From positions 124,001 to 188,000 of the forward strand of contig OPYK01000003.1 in assembly GCA_900343135.1 (NCBI GenBank): 64,000 bases of DNA, written 5' to 3'. Source of the stretch: Atopobium massiliense. GTDB lineage: Bacteria > Actinomycetota > Coriobacteriia > Coriobacteriales > Atopobiaceae. Positions within the stretch are counted from its first letter, which is position 1. Each line of letters opens with the position of its first letter. Of the stretch, positions 9,306-18,176 are shown piece by piece. Made by a program: the position numbers and the translations under genes. The notes below the pieces were generated by a model that saw only the letters and a program-made list of their open reading frames with translations, did not search any database and was not told the DNA's origin.

Positions 9306-11252
9306 ATGCCAGATAGAATTCTTGGTGGACGATACATCATTCAAGACAAAATAGGCACCGGTGGCATGGCCGTTGTATATCGCGGGCTTGATAACCGGTT
9401 AGGAAGGCAAGTTGCCATCAAAACCATGCTGCCGCAATATGCAGCCGACCCCTCCTTTGCTGCACGATTTAAGCAAGAAGCGCAGGCTGCAGCTGCACTT
9501 CAAAGCCCCTACATCGTTTCGGTGTACGACTGGGGTAAAGACAACGATACCTACTTTATCGCCATGGAATATTTGCGCGGCACCGACCTTAAAAGTGGCG
9601 TGCGCAAGCACGGCGCCCTCGACAGCAAAAAAGTGGCGCAAATTGGCTCGCAAATAGCGCAAGCACTAAGCGTGGCTCACAAGCACGACATCATTCACCG
9701 CGACATTAAGCCGCAAAACATCATGGTGCAGCCCGATGGCAACATCAAGGTGATGGACTTTGGTATTGCTCACGCAAAAAATAGCCACCTTACTACCGAC
9801 AATTCCGTGCTTGGTACGGCACACTATGTGTCGCCCGAGCAAACACAAGGAAAACCACTTGGTCCTACCACCGACATTTACTCGTTGGGTATTGTTATGT
9901 ATGAGGCTGCAACCGGCGTTGTGCCGTTTGACGGTGATGATGCCATTACTGTTGCATTAAAGCAGGTAAACGAGCAGCCCATTCCCCCATCACAGCGTAA
10001 TCCGCGCGTAGATGCTGCGCTTGAGCAAATTATTTTGCGCTGCATGCAAAAAGATCCAGCCATGCGCTATCAGCATGCCGAAGATGTGTTTGCAGCATTG
10101 CGCGAATACCTAGCAGGTCGCATGCCCCAGCAGGTAGCACCCGCAGGCGCCACACTGCCTGTGATGTCGGCAACTCCGCTGGCAAGCCCCGTATCTTCGC
10201 CCAACAAAACAAAAACGCTACCACGCATTGCAAACGCAAACATAAGTAGTCCGCGAAAGCCACTAACAAGCGCCACGCAGCACGCGCAGCTTGCCGCTCA
10301 ACAGGAGCGCAAAAGCCGCAAAGCCAAAACCATTGCCGCTGTTATTGTGGGTATTCTTGCAGCTATTGGCGTTGCAGTTGCACTTGTTACCATGCTTGGG
10401 CAAACGGCCGACGAAAAACCCGTCCCCAACCTTATAAACCTCACCCAACAGGAAGCACTGTTTGCAATTGAGAACTCTGGCTATTTCCAAAAGGGCACCA
10501 TAAAAGAGGAATATTCAGACACAGTGGAAAAAGGTCGCGTGCTTGACCAAGATCCAAACGCAGGTAGAATGGCGAAAAAGGGCACGCCGATTAATTTTTC
10601 GGTATCGAAAGGCGCAGCTCCCGCTGCCGATGTTGTAGTTCCCGACCTTAAGGGAAAGTCGCCATCTGAGGCAGACGCACTTCTTGCCAAGGCGGGGCTA
10701 AAAAGCCAAGCGGGCGACTCGATTAATTCAACCGACGTAGAAATTGGCAAGATTGCTGCACAATCACCGGCGCCAAACGCGCAGGCAAAAGCAGGCGATA
10801 CCGTTACCTACCAGCTCTCGAAGGGCCCCGAAGAGGTAGACGTGCCATCGCAGGTAGGAAAAACTGAAAGCGCGGCCAGAAGCGCACTTGAGGGACTTGA
10901 GCTTAAAGTAGCCACCAAACAGGCAGAATCGGACAAACCGGAGGGCACGGTTCTTAAACAAGACGTTGTTGGAAAATCTACCAAGGGTTCAACCATTACA
11001 CTTACCATTGCCAAGAAAGCGGAGCAACAAGACCTCACGCAGTACGTACAACCGGGCGACGACGCGCAAAGCGCTATTTCAAAGCTCGAAGGCGCAGGGT
11101 TCACAGTAAACGTGCGACACAAAACAGATAGCAACGCTGCAAAAGGCACGGTTATTTCTGCGCCAAGCAAAGCACGTGCTGGTGGAACGGTAACAATTAC
11201 CGTGTCTGATGGCGCACAGGCGCAATCGAGCGATACACAACAGTCGCAGTAG
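9306..11252 (+). CDS. pknB: PASTA-domain Ser/Thr protein kinase PknB
   Basis: A 648-residue receptor kinase. The cytoplasmic kinase domain (about 7-275) is complete: glycine loop GTGGMAVVY, Lys39, HRDIKPQN with Asp133, DFG at 151-153 and an activation loop ending GTAHYVSPEQ. After a basic juxtamembrane stretch comes a transmembrane helix (about 342-362), then four PASTA repeats (starting near 373, 441, 509 and 574) that in this family bind muropeptides/lipid II outside the cell. A Ser/Gln-rich tail ends the protein. The start is chosen on TAGGAG 5 bp upstream. It closes the operon and is followed by a strong terminator. Confidence 0.95.
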   Translation: MPDRILGGRYIIQDKIGTGGMAVVYRGLDNRLGRQVAIKTMLPQYAADPSFAARFKQEAQAAAALQSPYIVSVYDWGKDNDTYFIAMEYLRGTDLKSGVRKHGALDSKKVAQIGSQIAQALSVAHKHDIIHRDIKPQNIMVQPDGNIKVMDFGIAHAKNSHLTTDNSVLGTAHYVSPEQTQGKPLGPTTDIYSLGIVMYEAATGVVPFDGDDAITVALKQVNEQPIPPSQRNPRVDAALEQIILRCMQKDPAMRYQHAEDVFAALREYLAGRMPQQVAPAGATLPVMSATPLASPVSSPNKTKTLPRIANANISSPRKPLTSATQHAQLAAQQERKSRKAKTIAAVIVGILAAIGVAVALVTMLGQTADEKPVPNLINLTQQEALFAIENSGYFQKGTIKEEYSDTVEKGRVLDQDPNAGRMAKKGTPINFSVSKGAAPAADVVVPDLKGKSPSEADALLAKAGLKSQAGDSINSTDVEIGKIAAQSPAPNAQAKAGDTVTYQLSKGPEEVDVPSQVGKTESAARSALEGLELKVATKQAESDKPEGTVLKQDVVGKSTKGSTITLTIAKKAEQQDLTQYVQPGDDAQSAISKLEGAGFTVNVRHKTDSNAAKGTVISAPSKARAGGTVTITVSDGAQAQSSDTQQSQ

Positions 11253-11350
11253 TGCTGTGACGGTGCCCGCAAGCGGGGCTGCACTGCTAGCACCCTGTGG
11301 TGCTCACCTGTGCTGCCGGCATCACGCATCATAATTCACCCAATACAACA

Positions 11351-11386
11351 GTACCCCGTGGGGCATGATTGCCGCCCACGGGGTAC
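11351..11386. terminator. rho-independent terminator between convergent pknB and ATPase genes
   Basis: A perfect 12-bp stem GTACCCCGTGGG/CCCACGGGGTAC (11351-11362 with 11375-11386) around a 12-nt loop. On the plus strand it is followed by the T-rich TATTTGTGTTTATT. It lies between convergent genes; the T-tract favours termination of the kinase operon, and it may serve the opposite strand as well. Confidence 0.8.
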
Positions 11387-11494
11387 TATTTGTGTTTATT
11401 GTAGCAAAGCGCACTGCCATATTAAAGCATAATGTGCACCTTTTTGAATATTTTGCCCAATTAGTTGGCTAATAGTTAATAGCTAATTGCTGCC

Positions 11495-13669
11495 CTATTC
11501 CAAAACGTCATCACCTTTCGCACGTAAAAGCCCGCGCATGTTGGCAAGCGTAAGTGCAAAGGTATATCCATTATGAATATACGCAGCGTGAATAGGCGAC
11601 ATTATACCAAGCAAGCCAAGCAGAATAAGCGAGCTGTTTACGCCTACAATTCCCACAAAGCCGTTGTGCACACGCTGCATAAGCAGCTGCGACGCCGTAC
11701 GCGCCACCACTAGTGAGTGGAGCTGTTGGTTGTGAATAGAAATATCCGCAACCGCGCGTGCAATATCGCTTGCATCCGAAAGAGCAATTGACACGTTTGC
11801 CTGCGCTAATGCGGGCGAATCGTTAATGCCGTCGCCCACCATGGCAACCGTATACCCCTCGCGCTGCGCCTGCTTAATAAACGCCAGCTTGTCCTCGGGC
11901 AACACCTGCGCCTTGTACTCATCAATATGAAGAGCCGAAGCAACCTGAGCAGCAATGTGCTCGCTATCACCCGTGAGCATAACCACGCGCGAAAAACCCT
12001 GGTCTTTAAGCGCGCAAATGGTCGCCGCAGCGTCCGCACGCAGCGGGTCGTTAATGCACAGCACACCCGCAAGCTGCTTGTCGTACGACATATAAATATA
12101 GCTTAGATGCGCTTTGTGCTTGCGTGCCACACCCGCAAGCTGCTCTTCCAAATTGGCAGGTTTAGCTGCGTGTTCAACGTCAAACACAAAACGGCTCGAG
12201 CCAACACACACCACCTTGCCATTCACGTGCGTTTTAATGCCGTGCGCCACCACATACTCAACCTTCGTGTGCACTTCCTTAGTATGGTCGAGGTGCTGTG
12301 CTGCAGCGGCGCTGGTAATGGCACGTGCCACGCTGTGCGGGAAATGCTCCTCGATGCACGCAGCAATGCGCAAAATTTCCGACGCCGGAAGTTCACAAAA
12401 ACTTATCACATCAACAAGCTCGGGCACCGCGCGGGTAAGCGTTCCGGTTTTGTCAAACACAATCATATCGGCCGCGGCCATGGCTTCAAAAAACTTACCG
12501 CCCTTCACCACAATGCCGTTTTTCACCATTTCGTCCATCGCACTTGCAATGGCAATGGGCACCGAAAGCTTAATCGCACACGAATAATCAACCATAAGCA
12601 CACTTAGAGCCTGGCGAATATTACGCGTGAGAAGCCCAACAACAAAAAATCCAATAAAGCTGTATGGCACCAGACCGTCGGCCAGGCGCTCTGCCTTCGA
12701 CTGTGCCTGCGCTTTGAGTTGAGCCGATTCTTCAACCATTTCAACAATGCTGTCGATGCGGGAATTGCCTGCTTGCGCAGTAGTGCGCACAATAATGTCG
12801 CCCGATTCAAGGGCTGTACCTGCATAAACACTATCTTCAGGGTCTTTGTGCACCAGGCGCGACTCACCCGTAAGCGAGGCCTCGTTTACCTCGGCTGCGC
12901 CCAGCACCACCACACCATCAACCGGAATAGACGCACCGCTTAGCACGTGAATTTCGTCGCCCGGCACAATACTCTCAAGCGCAACTTTGACGTCTTCGCC
13001 CAAAACGCGCTTCCACACCCATTGCGAGCGGCTCACAATGCCGCCCTTAAGCGACAGTTTGGTGCGTGCTTGCACATGCTGCTGTACGCAGTCGCTTAGG
13101 CTGAGCAAAAACATAATCGTTCCGGCGCTGGCAAGCTCGCCACGCGCAATCGAAATAGCAATAACACACGCGTCGAGCACCTCAACACGCAGCTCTTTTT
13201 CAGCAAGACTTTCAATACCTTTGCGAATAAAAAACCACGCCCGATACGCAATCCACGCAAAAAAGAGTGGTAGCGGCAAGGGAATACTGTGAATAATTAC
13301 GCGGTGGAACAACAGATGTGCCACGTTAAGCATAAACGTATTGTGTTCCTGCAAACTTTCGTACGCAAGCGCCTTTGAATTAAGCGCGGGCTCAGAAACC
13401 GCAGGCAAGCTAAGGCTCGTTGTGTTGGCAAGGTAGCTGCATACGTCCTCGTAGATGGCCTGATTTTGCAGCTGATTTTGCAACTGGTTTCGTGCATCAT
13501 CAAACTCAACAATAAGCGACATGTTAGCTGGATGAACGCTAGCGCGTACAACGCCCTCAAGCGCCATAATGTCATACGCAAGCCCGCGCGCCTCTGTTGC
13601 AGAAATAAATCCCGCATCAAGCACAAATCTCACGCGCGTACTCGTGCGCGATTGTATGGTAAATTGCAT
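11495..13669 (-). CDS. P1B-type heavy-metal-transporting ATPase with SCA instead of CPC
   Basis: A 724-residue P-type ATPase with the complete catalytic set: TGES in the actuator domain, DKTGTLT with the phosphorylated Asp, the P1B-specific HP dipeptide in EEHFPHSVARA, and GDGINDSPAL. The membrane metal-site helix reads VDYSCAIKLSVPIA, so the Cys-Pro-Cys of copper/zinc pumps is replaced by Ser-Cys-Ala. The N-terminus (1-80) resembles a degenerate HMA-like domain without a CxxC. The substrate is therefore unlikely to be Cu+ and could be Mn2+, Fe2+ or another divalent ion; sequence alone cannot decide. It lies 27 bp downstream of a small helical membrane protein, presumably in one transcript. 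Confidence 0.9.
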   Translation of the reverse strand: MQFTIQSRTSTRVRFVLDAGFISATEARGLAYDIMALEGVVRASVHPANMSLIVEFDDARNQLQNQLQNQAIYEDVCSYLANTTSLSLPAVSEPALNSKALAYESLQEHNTFMLNVAHLLFHRVIIHSIPLPLPLFFAWIAYRAWFFIRKGIESLAEKELRVEVLDACVIAISIARGELASAGTIMFLLSLSDCVQQHVQARTKLSLKGGIVSRSQWVWKRVLGEDVKVALESIVPGDEIHVLSGASIPVDGVVVLGAAEVNEASLTGESRLVHKDPEDSVYAGTALESGDIIVRTTAQAGNSRIDSIVEMVEESAQLKAQAQSKAERLADGLVPYSFIGFFVVGLLTRNIRQALSVLMVDYSCAIKLSVPIAIASAMDEMVKNGIVVKGGKFFEAMAAADMIVFDKTGTLTRAVPELVDVISFCELPASEILRIAACIEEHFPHSVARAITSAAAAQHLDHTKEVHTKVEYVVAHGIKTHVNGKVVCVGSSRFVFDVEHAAKPANLEEQLAGVARKHKAHLSYIYMSYDKQLAGVLCINDPLRADAAATICALKDQGFSRVVMLTGDSEHIAAQVASALHIDEYKAQVLPEDKLAFIKQAQREGYTVAMVGDGINDSPALAQANVSIALSDASDIARAVADISIHNQQLHSLVVARTASQLLMQRVHNGFVGIVGVNSSLILLGLLGIMSPIHAAYIHNGYTFALTLANMRGLLRAKGDDVLE

Positions 13670-13696
13670 GAGTATCTCTAAACACGCACGCGCGCA

Positions 13697-14050
13697 CTAA
13701 TGCGCAGCTTGTGGGGCCACTTCTGCGGCTGCTTGCGTGCACGCCGCAGTAGTTTCGTTGTGTGCAATGCCATATTTCGAAGCAAGTTCTGCACGAATAC
13801 CAGGTTCAAGTTCAGCCAAACGCGCACGTACAGCAGCATCGAGCTTTGCTTGCTCGCGCGCTTCTGCACGGACATCGGAAGCCTCGTCGATAATCGTTTG
13901 CAGCTCGCGTGTGCACGCGTCACTTACACGCATACCAAGCACCGTAGTGCGAACGGCAGCTTTGCGCATCGACTCTTTTGTGGTAATTCCAGCAACAACG
14001 CCTGCAAGTGCAACGCCTGCAGCAGCATAGAATGCATGTACATATTTCAT
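13697..14050 (-). CDS. small single-helix membrane protein paired with the metal ATPase (DUF6110-like)
   Basis: A 117-residue protein with an Ala/Gly/Val-rich N-terminal helix (about 5-25), a KESMRKAAVRTTVLGMRVSDAC stretch of amphipathic character split across residues ~28-50, and an acidic helical tail. The start at 14048-14050 is preferred because GAAGGAA precedes it at good spacing; a longer reading to 14131 would run through a terminator hairpin. It resembles the small DUF6110-type proteins that I recall next to this class of ATPase, but that match is from memory and was not searched. Function unknown; an accessory subunit or metal delivery factor is a guess. Confidence 0.75.
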   Translation of the reverse strand: MKYVHAFYAAAGVALAGVVAGITTKESMRKAAVRTTVLGMRVSDACTRELQTIIDEASDVRAEAREQAKLDAAVRARLAELEPGIRAELASKYGIAHNETTAACTQAAAEVAPQAAH

Positions 14051-14076
14051 AGCAATTCCTTCCCTGTGGGGTCTAT

Positions 14077-14133
14077 AAAAAACACGCTTGGATAAGCCAC
14101 GCGCAAAAGTGCGTGTCCTCTCGTTATCCAAGC
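14077..14133 (-). terminator. leader terminator (possible attenuator) upstream of the metal-ATPase operon
   Basis: On the minus strand a perfect 10-bp stem GCTTGGATAA/TTATCCAAGC (14124-14133 with 14086-14095) encloses a smaller ACGCAC/GCGCGT hairpin and is followed directly by TTTTTT (14077-14082). It ends about 27 nt before the start codon of the small protein. The next gene upstream on this strand is tRNA-Arg, which transcribes away toward it but has its own terminator at 14390-14413. The position thus suggests conditional termination inside the 5' leader. Confidence 0.6.
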
Positions 14134-14203
14134 TCGTGCTACTTTGAGCTTACCCACAATTACGCACGAAAACAAGGAGATTTTGTCTGAGTATTCTGTG
14201 TTT

Positions 14204-14219
14204 GTTAGCACATGTTAAC
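14204..14219. promoter_or_regulatory. candidate operator upstream of metal-ATPase operon
   Basis: A near-palindrome with outer arms GTTA and TAAC and inner CA/TG pairs (14204-14219), about 70 bp upstream of the leader terminator. It could be a repressor site for the operon. The surrounding stretch 14134-14389 holds no gene; I see no clear -35/-10 pair in it. Confidence 0.25.
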
Positions 14220-14389
14220 CTGTAACTAACTTTACCTGCGCAAACCATATTTACTGTTGACATCAGGTAACAATAATTGTTGGCAAGTTATGGTGGAATT
14301 GTGTGTACACGCGAGGAAAAACCGTGTCTTTACCGCGTTTAAGGAAAGCTATATCACAACTCTAGCCTCAGCGTTACCATCGCACGCAC

Positions 14390-14413
14390 AAAAAAGGCGC
14401 CCAAAGGACGCCT
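14390..14413 (-). terminator. terminator of tRNA-Arg
   Basis: The minus strand reads AGGCGTCC, a TTT loop, GGGCGCCT and then a T-run; the run is the six A on the plus strand at 14390-14395. It lies 11 bp past the encoded CCA of tRNA-Arg. Confidence 0.8.
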
Positions 14414-14424
14414 GTTATAGGTGA

Positions 14425-14500
14425 TGGTGACCCCGATTGGATTCGAACCAACGACACCAGGTTTAGGAAACCTGTGCTCTATCCCCTGAGCTACGAGGCC
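14425..14500 (-). tRNA. tRNA-Arg(CCT)
   Basis: The reverse complement is a complete cloverleaf: acceptor GGCCTCG/CGGGGTC, D-arm GCTCAGGGGATAGAGC, anticodon stem CAGGT/ACCTG with loop TTCCTAA (anticodon CCT, reads AGG), T-loop TTCGAAT, encoded CCA at 14425-14427. Confidence 0.95.
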
Positions 14501-14560
14501 AAAACTGTGTGAGCCGTGTTTATTATGACACAAGCCCGCGGCAGGTGCACGCCTGCCACA

Positions 14561-15262
14561 CTAACGCCTAAAAAATGCCTTAACCGATTGCAACAATCCG
14601 GGGTTAGCCTGTTTTTCGGCTTCAACGTGTGCAGCCTCATCGTTCAAGATAGAAATGAGCTTTTTGGTAGTCATGCCCGCAACACGATCGTCGGTAATGC
14701 GCCGAAGCGGACGTGTTGTGCGTATGTCGTAAATAAACGAAATAATAACCAGGGCATATGCAACAACAATTAACCCAATAACCACCATACCCGCAGGCGA
14801 CGTGGGCTCGTTGTACGCTTCCCTGTAGCACAAATTCACAATCCAGGAGCACACAATAGCGGCAAAGCCGGTGCCCAACATCGACCAGGTAATGTGCTGA
14901 TGGTGGCGATACTCGGGGTTGCGGTTGAGTAAAATACGCGACACCGTAAGACGCCTATCGCGATCATCGCGCTCTTGCGCACGGGCACGGCGGCGTTCAA
15001 CCTTGCTCATTTGCGACACAGGTGGTTTTTTCGACGCTTCGCGCACACCAGCTGCCTTCTCGCGCGCAGGTTTTGCACGCGCGCTCGACGATTTAAGTGC
15101 GCCCTTCTTCTCGCCTGCAGTTGCATTTGCGCTGGTTGCAGCATCACCACGAGTATCATGCGCGGCAGCGGCTGCCTCACCTTTGGTGTCGTTGCCAAAC
15201 GGAAGGGTGCCTGCGCGTTTCGCTTCTTCTTTAGCTGCATTAATGGTGTCTAACAGTGACAT
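14561..15262 (-). CDS. membrane protein of unknown function, two helices
   Basis: A 233-residue protein that I do not recognise. Residues 1-105 are hydrophilic and low in complexity: Ala/Lys/Glu-rich, then a highly basic RRRARAQERDDRDRR stretch. Two transmembrane helices follow (about 127-145 and 157-178) with a short loop, and a basic/acidic cytoplasmic tail ends in FFRR. The basic stretch before the first helix suggests that the N-terminus is inside. It stands alone between tRNA-Arg and the two-component system. Confidence 0.7.
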   Translation of the reverse strand: MSLLDTINAAKEEAKRAGTLPFGNDTKGEAAAAAHDTRGDAATSANATAGEKKGALKSSSARAKPAREKAAGVREASKKPPVSQMSKVERRRARAQERDDRDRRLTVSRILLNRNPEYRHHQHITWSMLGTGFAAIVCSWIVNLCYREAYNEPTSPAGMVVIGLIVVAYALVIISFIYDIRTTRPLRRITDDRVAGMTTKKLISILNDEAAHVEAEKQANPGLLQSVKAFFRR

Positions 15263-15456
15263 GCCTACTCCTTACCACCACGAAAACGCCTTGTGCGCGG
15301 TGGTGTTGTTCATTGGTTGCGTATATGAGCGTATCACATACTACAACACTTTCTCAACCAATTTTTGAGCTGCACTACCCATGTGAGTAAAAAGACGGCA
15401 GCTCGCTCCACGTTCATCTTCATCTCCGCACGGGGTTCAATGTCCGGGAGCGTGTG

Positions 15457-15535
15457 GTTCAAGTTCAGGTTCAAGTTCAAGTTCAATGCGCACGCAGTTC
15501 AAGTTCAGGTTCAACTCGCGCGCAGTTCAAGTTCA
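15457..15535. repeat. degenerate hexamer repeat GTTCAA/AGTTCA
   Basis: Within about 80 bp the unit GTTCAA/GTTCAG recurs roughly ten times in two blocks (15457-15486 and 15497-15514) and a short third (15524-15535), interrupted by GC-rich spacers ATGCGCACGCA and CTCGCGCGCA. It fills the end of the 289-bp gap downstream of the histidine kinase stop codon. No gene is seen in the gap 15263-15551. Confidence 0.8.
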
Positions 15536-15551
15536 CCGTAACAGCGAGCGC

Positions 15552-17198
15552 CTACATGGTTATGGCATGCGTTTGCCCTTCCTCCACGGGTTGAACAAGG
15601 GGGATACTCAGCGTAAACGTAGTACCCTTTCCCAGAGTTGATTCAACCGAAATGCGTCCGTGGTGCTTATCGATAATTTCCTTCGTAAGCGCAAGACCAA
15701 TGCCCAAGCCGCCCGAAACGCGCCCGCGGCTTGCGTCAGAGCGCCAAAAGCGCGCAAATACACGCGGAATATCCTCTTTTGCAATACCAATACCCGTGTC
15801 GCTCACAAAAATGTTCACTTCACTACGTGTTTTCGAAATACCCGCAACAACCCAGCCGTTGCTTGGTGTATAGCGAAGCGCGTTTGACAAAATGTTGGTA
15901 ACCGCCTCACGAATAAGGTCGCTATCCATTTCTACCATGCATTCATGCTCGTTTGTTTTGTCGTCAAAGCGCAAACGCAAGCCCCGCTCAGAAAACATTT
16001 GCTGCTGCATGGCAACAAGGCTTTTTACCAGGTACACGGCATCAGACGACTCAATTTTAAGGGCACGCGTGCCGTTTTCAATACGCGACAGGCGAAGCAT
16101 GGCATCTACCAGGCGCGATAGGCGTCTTACCTCGGCTGCAACAGTTTCGTAGTGCTCGTTATCGGCAGGAAGCACACCGTCTTGCATACCTTCCACTGTT
16201 GCCAGCATCGCCATAAGCGGCGTACGCAGCTCGTGGGCAACATCCGACGTAAGCCTATGTTCAAATTTAATGTCACGTTCAAGTTCGCTTGCCATGCTAT
16301 CAAATGTTTCGGCAAGTCGACCAATTTCGTCGTCGCCCTTAAGCCCTGTTCGCGCAGTTAAATCACCATTTCGTATTTGCGCCGCGGTAGACGTAATACG
16401 CTTTATCGGCTTGGTAAATGCGTGCGATGCGCCATACGAAAGCGCGCAGGCAAGCAAAATAGCAATGGTTGCAGCTGCTAAAATTGCAGCGTACGAATTA
16501 CGGCGAAACACATCGTCGCTTTTTGTTACAAGCGATTCAGAGCCAAACGCCCACAGACGAACCGAACCCAAATATTCGCCCTCACGAGACAAAATATCCG
16601 CAGATGCAGTAGCGTTTTCGCTGATGGGCTGCCCGTCGTCGTTGGTAGGCACGGGAACCGAACGCGACGTTTGTGCATCGCGCGACGGCAGCGCCTCGCC
16701 CACCTTAGAACCAACAAGCACGTTGCCATACAGCACGTTGCCTTGTTCATCGGTAATTTCAATACCTACGTCACTTGGCAAGGCAAGCGATGCTGCACCC
16801 GTTATTACCGAATTTTCCCAGCCCCCATTGCGTGAATACTGTTTGCCCAGCGTAGTGGCTATTTTTTGTGCCATGTGCTGCATACCACTACGCGTGTACG
16901 ACTGAAACTGGTCTTCCCATACAACAGCCAACACAATGCTTAAAATAACCGCAGTCATAAACGCCGTAAGCGCAAAATACGCAGTCATACGTCCTGTAAA
17001 GGTTTTTGCGGGACGCGTTGAGGCATTGTGCCCCATGGTGTTAAACAACACTTTTGCGGGGTCGTCTACCTCACCGCGAAAATCGGCATACAGCGCATCC
17101 TGCATCGTTTCATACAACTCTTTCTGAGGTGCTGACGATGATGTCTGCGTATTGTTATCGTTAGGTTGAGTGGGCGACTCATTGGTGGGTTGGGTCAT
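15552..17198 (-). CDS. sensor histidine kinase of a two-component system
   Basis: A 548-residue membrane histidine kinase. Order: a cytoplasmic, Asn/Thr/Gln-rich N-terminus (1-70), TM1 (about 72-93), an extracytoplasmic sensor region of about 140 residues, TM2 (about 234-255), HAMP, HisKA with the phosphoaccepting His in DVAHELRTPLMAML, then HATPase_c with the N-box VTNILSNALRYT, G1 DTGIGI and G2 GGLGIGLALTKEI. The ATG at 17196-17198 is chosen because GAGGTGATT precedes it. It is the partner of the response regulator upstream on the same strand, but a terminator stands between the two genes. The signal sensed is not evident. Confidence 0.92.
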   Translation of the reverse strand: MTQPTNESPTQPNDNNTQTSSSAPQKELYETMQDALYADFRGEVDDPAKVLFNTMGHNASTRPAKTFTGRMTAYFALTAFMTAVILSIVLAVVWEDQFQSYTRSGMQHMAQKIATTLGKQYSRNGGWENSVITGAASLALPSDVGIEITDEQGNVLYGNVLVGSKVGEALPSRDAQTSRSVPVPTNDDGQPISENATASADILSREGEYLGSVRLWAFGSESLVTKSDDVFRRNSYAAILAAATIAILLACALSYGASHAFTKPIKRITSTAAQIRNGDLTARTGLKGDDEIGRLAETFDSMASELERDIKFEHRLTSDVAHELRTPLMAMLATVEGMQDGVLPADNEHYETVAAEVRRLSRLVDAMLRLSRIENGTRALKIESSDAVYLVKSLVAMQQQMFSERGLRLRFDDKTNEHECMVEMDSDLIREAVTNILSNALRYTPSNGWVVAGISKTRSEVNIFVSDTGIGIAKEDIPRVFARFWRSDASRGRVSGGLGIGLALTKEIIDKHHGRISVESTLGKGTTFTLSIPLVQPVEEGQTHAITM

Positions 17199-17261
17199 AT
17201 AATCACCTCGGATACCGTGAATGATGTGCACGAGTTATACGCCGTGCAAAAACCGTGCAAA

Positions 17262-17295
17262 AAACCCTGAGCCCACACAAGCGGGCGCAGGGTTT
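17262..17295 (-). terminator. terminator between response regulator and histidine kinase
   Basis: The minus strand has AAACCCTG/CAGGGTTT (17288-17295 with 17262-17269) and an inner GCCC/GGGC pairing, followed by a T-run (A-run at 17260-17264 on the plus strand). It would end or reduce transcription after the response regulator, so the kinase may depend on read-through or its own promoter. Confidence 0.7.
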
Positions 17296-17310
17296 ATAAC
17301 TATCAACGTG

Positions 17311-17350
17311 GCAGCTAATCGTGCAGCTAATCGTGCAACTAATCGTGCAG
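17311..17350. repeat. 12-bp tandem repeat, three copies
   Basis: GCAGCTAATCGT is present twice in perfect tandem and once more with one change (GCAACTAATCGT), plus four further bases. It lies between the response regulator stop codon and the terminator hairpin. Confidence 0.85.
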
Positions 17351-17360
17351 CACGCACGCG

Positions 17361-18083
17361 CTACGATTGTGCAGAAGCCGATGCACCCGCAGGAGCTTCA
17401 AAACGATACCCAACGCCATGCACGGTGTATAACCAGCGCGGATTGCGCGGATCGTCGCCCAGCTTTGCACGAAGATTCTTTACGTGGCTATCAATCGTGC
17501 GCTCGTAGCCCTCAAAATCGTAACCGAGCACTTTCTCAACAAGCTCCATGCGCGTATACACGCGTCCCGGATAGCGGGCAAGGGTGGTGAGCAGCTTAAA
17601 CTCCGATGCCGTAAGGTCGATTTCTTTGTTTTCAACAAGAACTTTATGACCCGAAATATCAATAACAAGCTGACCAAAGTCGAGCACCTCAAGCGCGGGT
17701 TCTACTTCGCTATGAGCACGACGCAAAAGTGCACGTACACGAGCCACAAGCTCACGCGGAGAGAACGGCTTAATGAGATAATCGTCGGCACCAAGCTCAA
17801 GACCAATAATCCTGTCTTCTACCTCGCCTTTTGCGGTAAGCATAATAATAGGGACGTTAGAAGTTTCGCGCACGGCACGACATACGCGCTCGCCCGAAAG
17901 TTTGGGCAGCATAAGGTCGAGGATAATAAGATCGAATGAATGCTTCTCAAATTCCTCAAGAGCGTTTTGACCATCGCCAACACCGCGAACGAAATAACCT
18001 TCACGCTCAAGATATGCACTCACTGCTTCGCGAATGGTTTTCTCGTCTTCTACTAAAAGTATGCGCTTTTCATCTGAAGCCAT
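17361..18083 (-). CDS. OmpR/PhoB-family response regulator
   Basis: A 240-residue two-domain regulator. The receiver domain (7-118) has the acidic pair Glu12-Asp13, phosphoacceptor Asp56 (LIILDLMLP), the conserved Thr in MLTAKG and Lys in LIKPFSP. The C-terminal winged helix (about 137-232) shows LTASEFKLLTTLARYPGRVYTR and RTIDSHVKNLRAKLGDD, so it binds direct repeats in DNA. The ATG at 18081-18083 is chosen on a perfect AGGAGG just upstream. Cognate kinase: the next gene on this strand. Confidence 0.95.
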   Translation of the reverse strand: MASDEKRILLVEDEKTIREAVSAYLEREGYFVRGVGDGQNALEEFEKHSFDLIILDLMLPKLSGERVCRAVRETSNVPIIMLTAKGEVEDRIIGLELGADDYLIKPFSPRELVARVRALLRRAHSEVEPALEVLDFGQLVIDISGHKVLVENKEIDLTASEFKLLTTLARYPGRVYTRMELVEKVLGYDFEGYERTIDSHVKNLRAKLGDDPRNPRWLYTVHGVGYRFEAPAGASASAQS

Positions 18084-18176
18084 GGAGGCCTCCTTTACTA
18101 TCGAGAAGATACATGTTTGCAATCAGAATTTTACATATATAGTTTAACATCAAAATTAGCGCGCAAGAGCGTAATA

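Noticed and set aside
9164-9316. A 50-codon frame (begins MTIPTHPQ) overlapping the end of the SEDS-PBP gene and the start of pknB
   Set aside because: It is ATGA-coupled to the gene before it, but the composition is simply basic spacer sequence, and it lies over the pknB ribosome site. No recognisable protein; I consider it chance.
14134-14389. Manganese (yybP-ykoY) riboswitch upstream of the metal ATPase
   Set aside because: The conserved GGGGAGTAG and CGCAAGACC-type elements are absent; only an undefined attenuator is supported.
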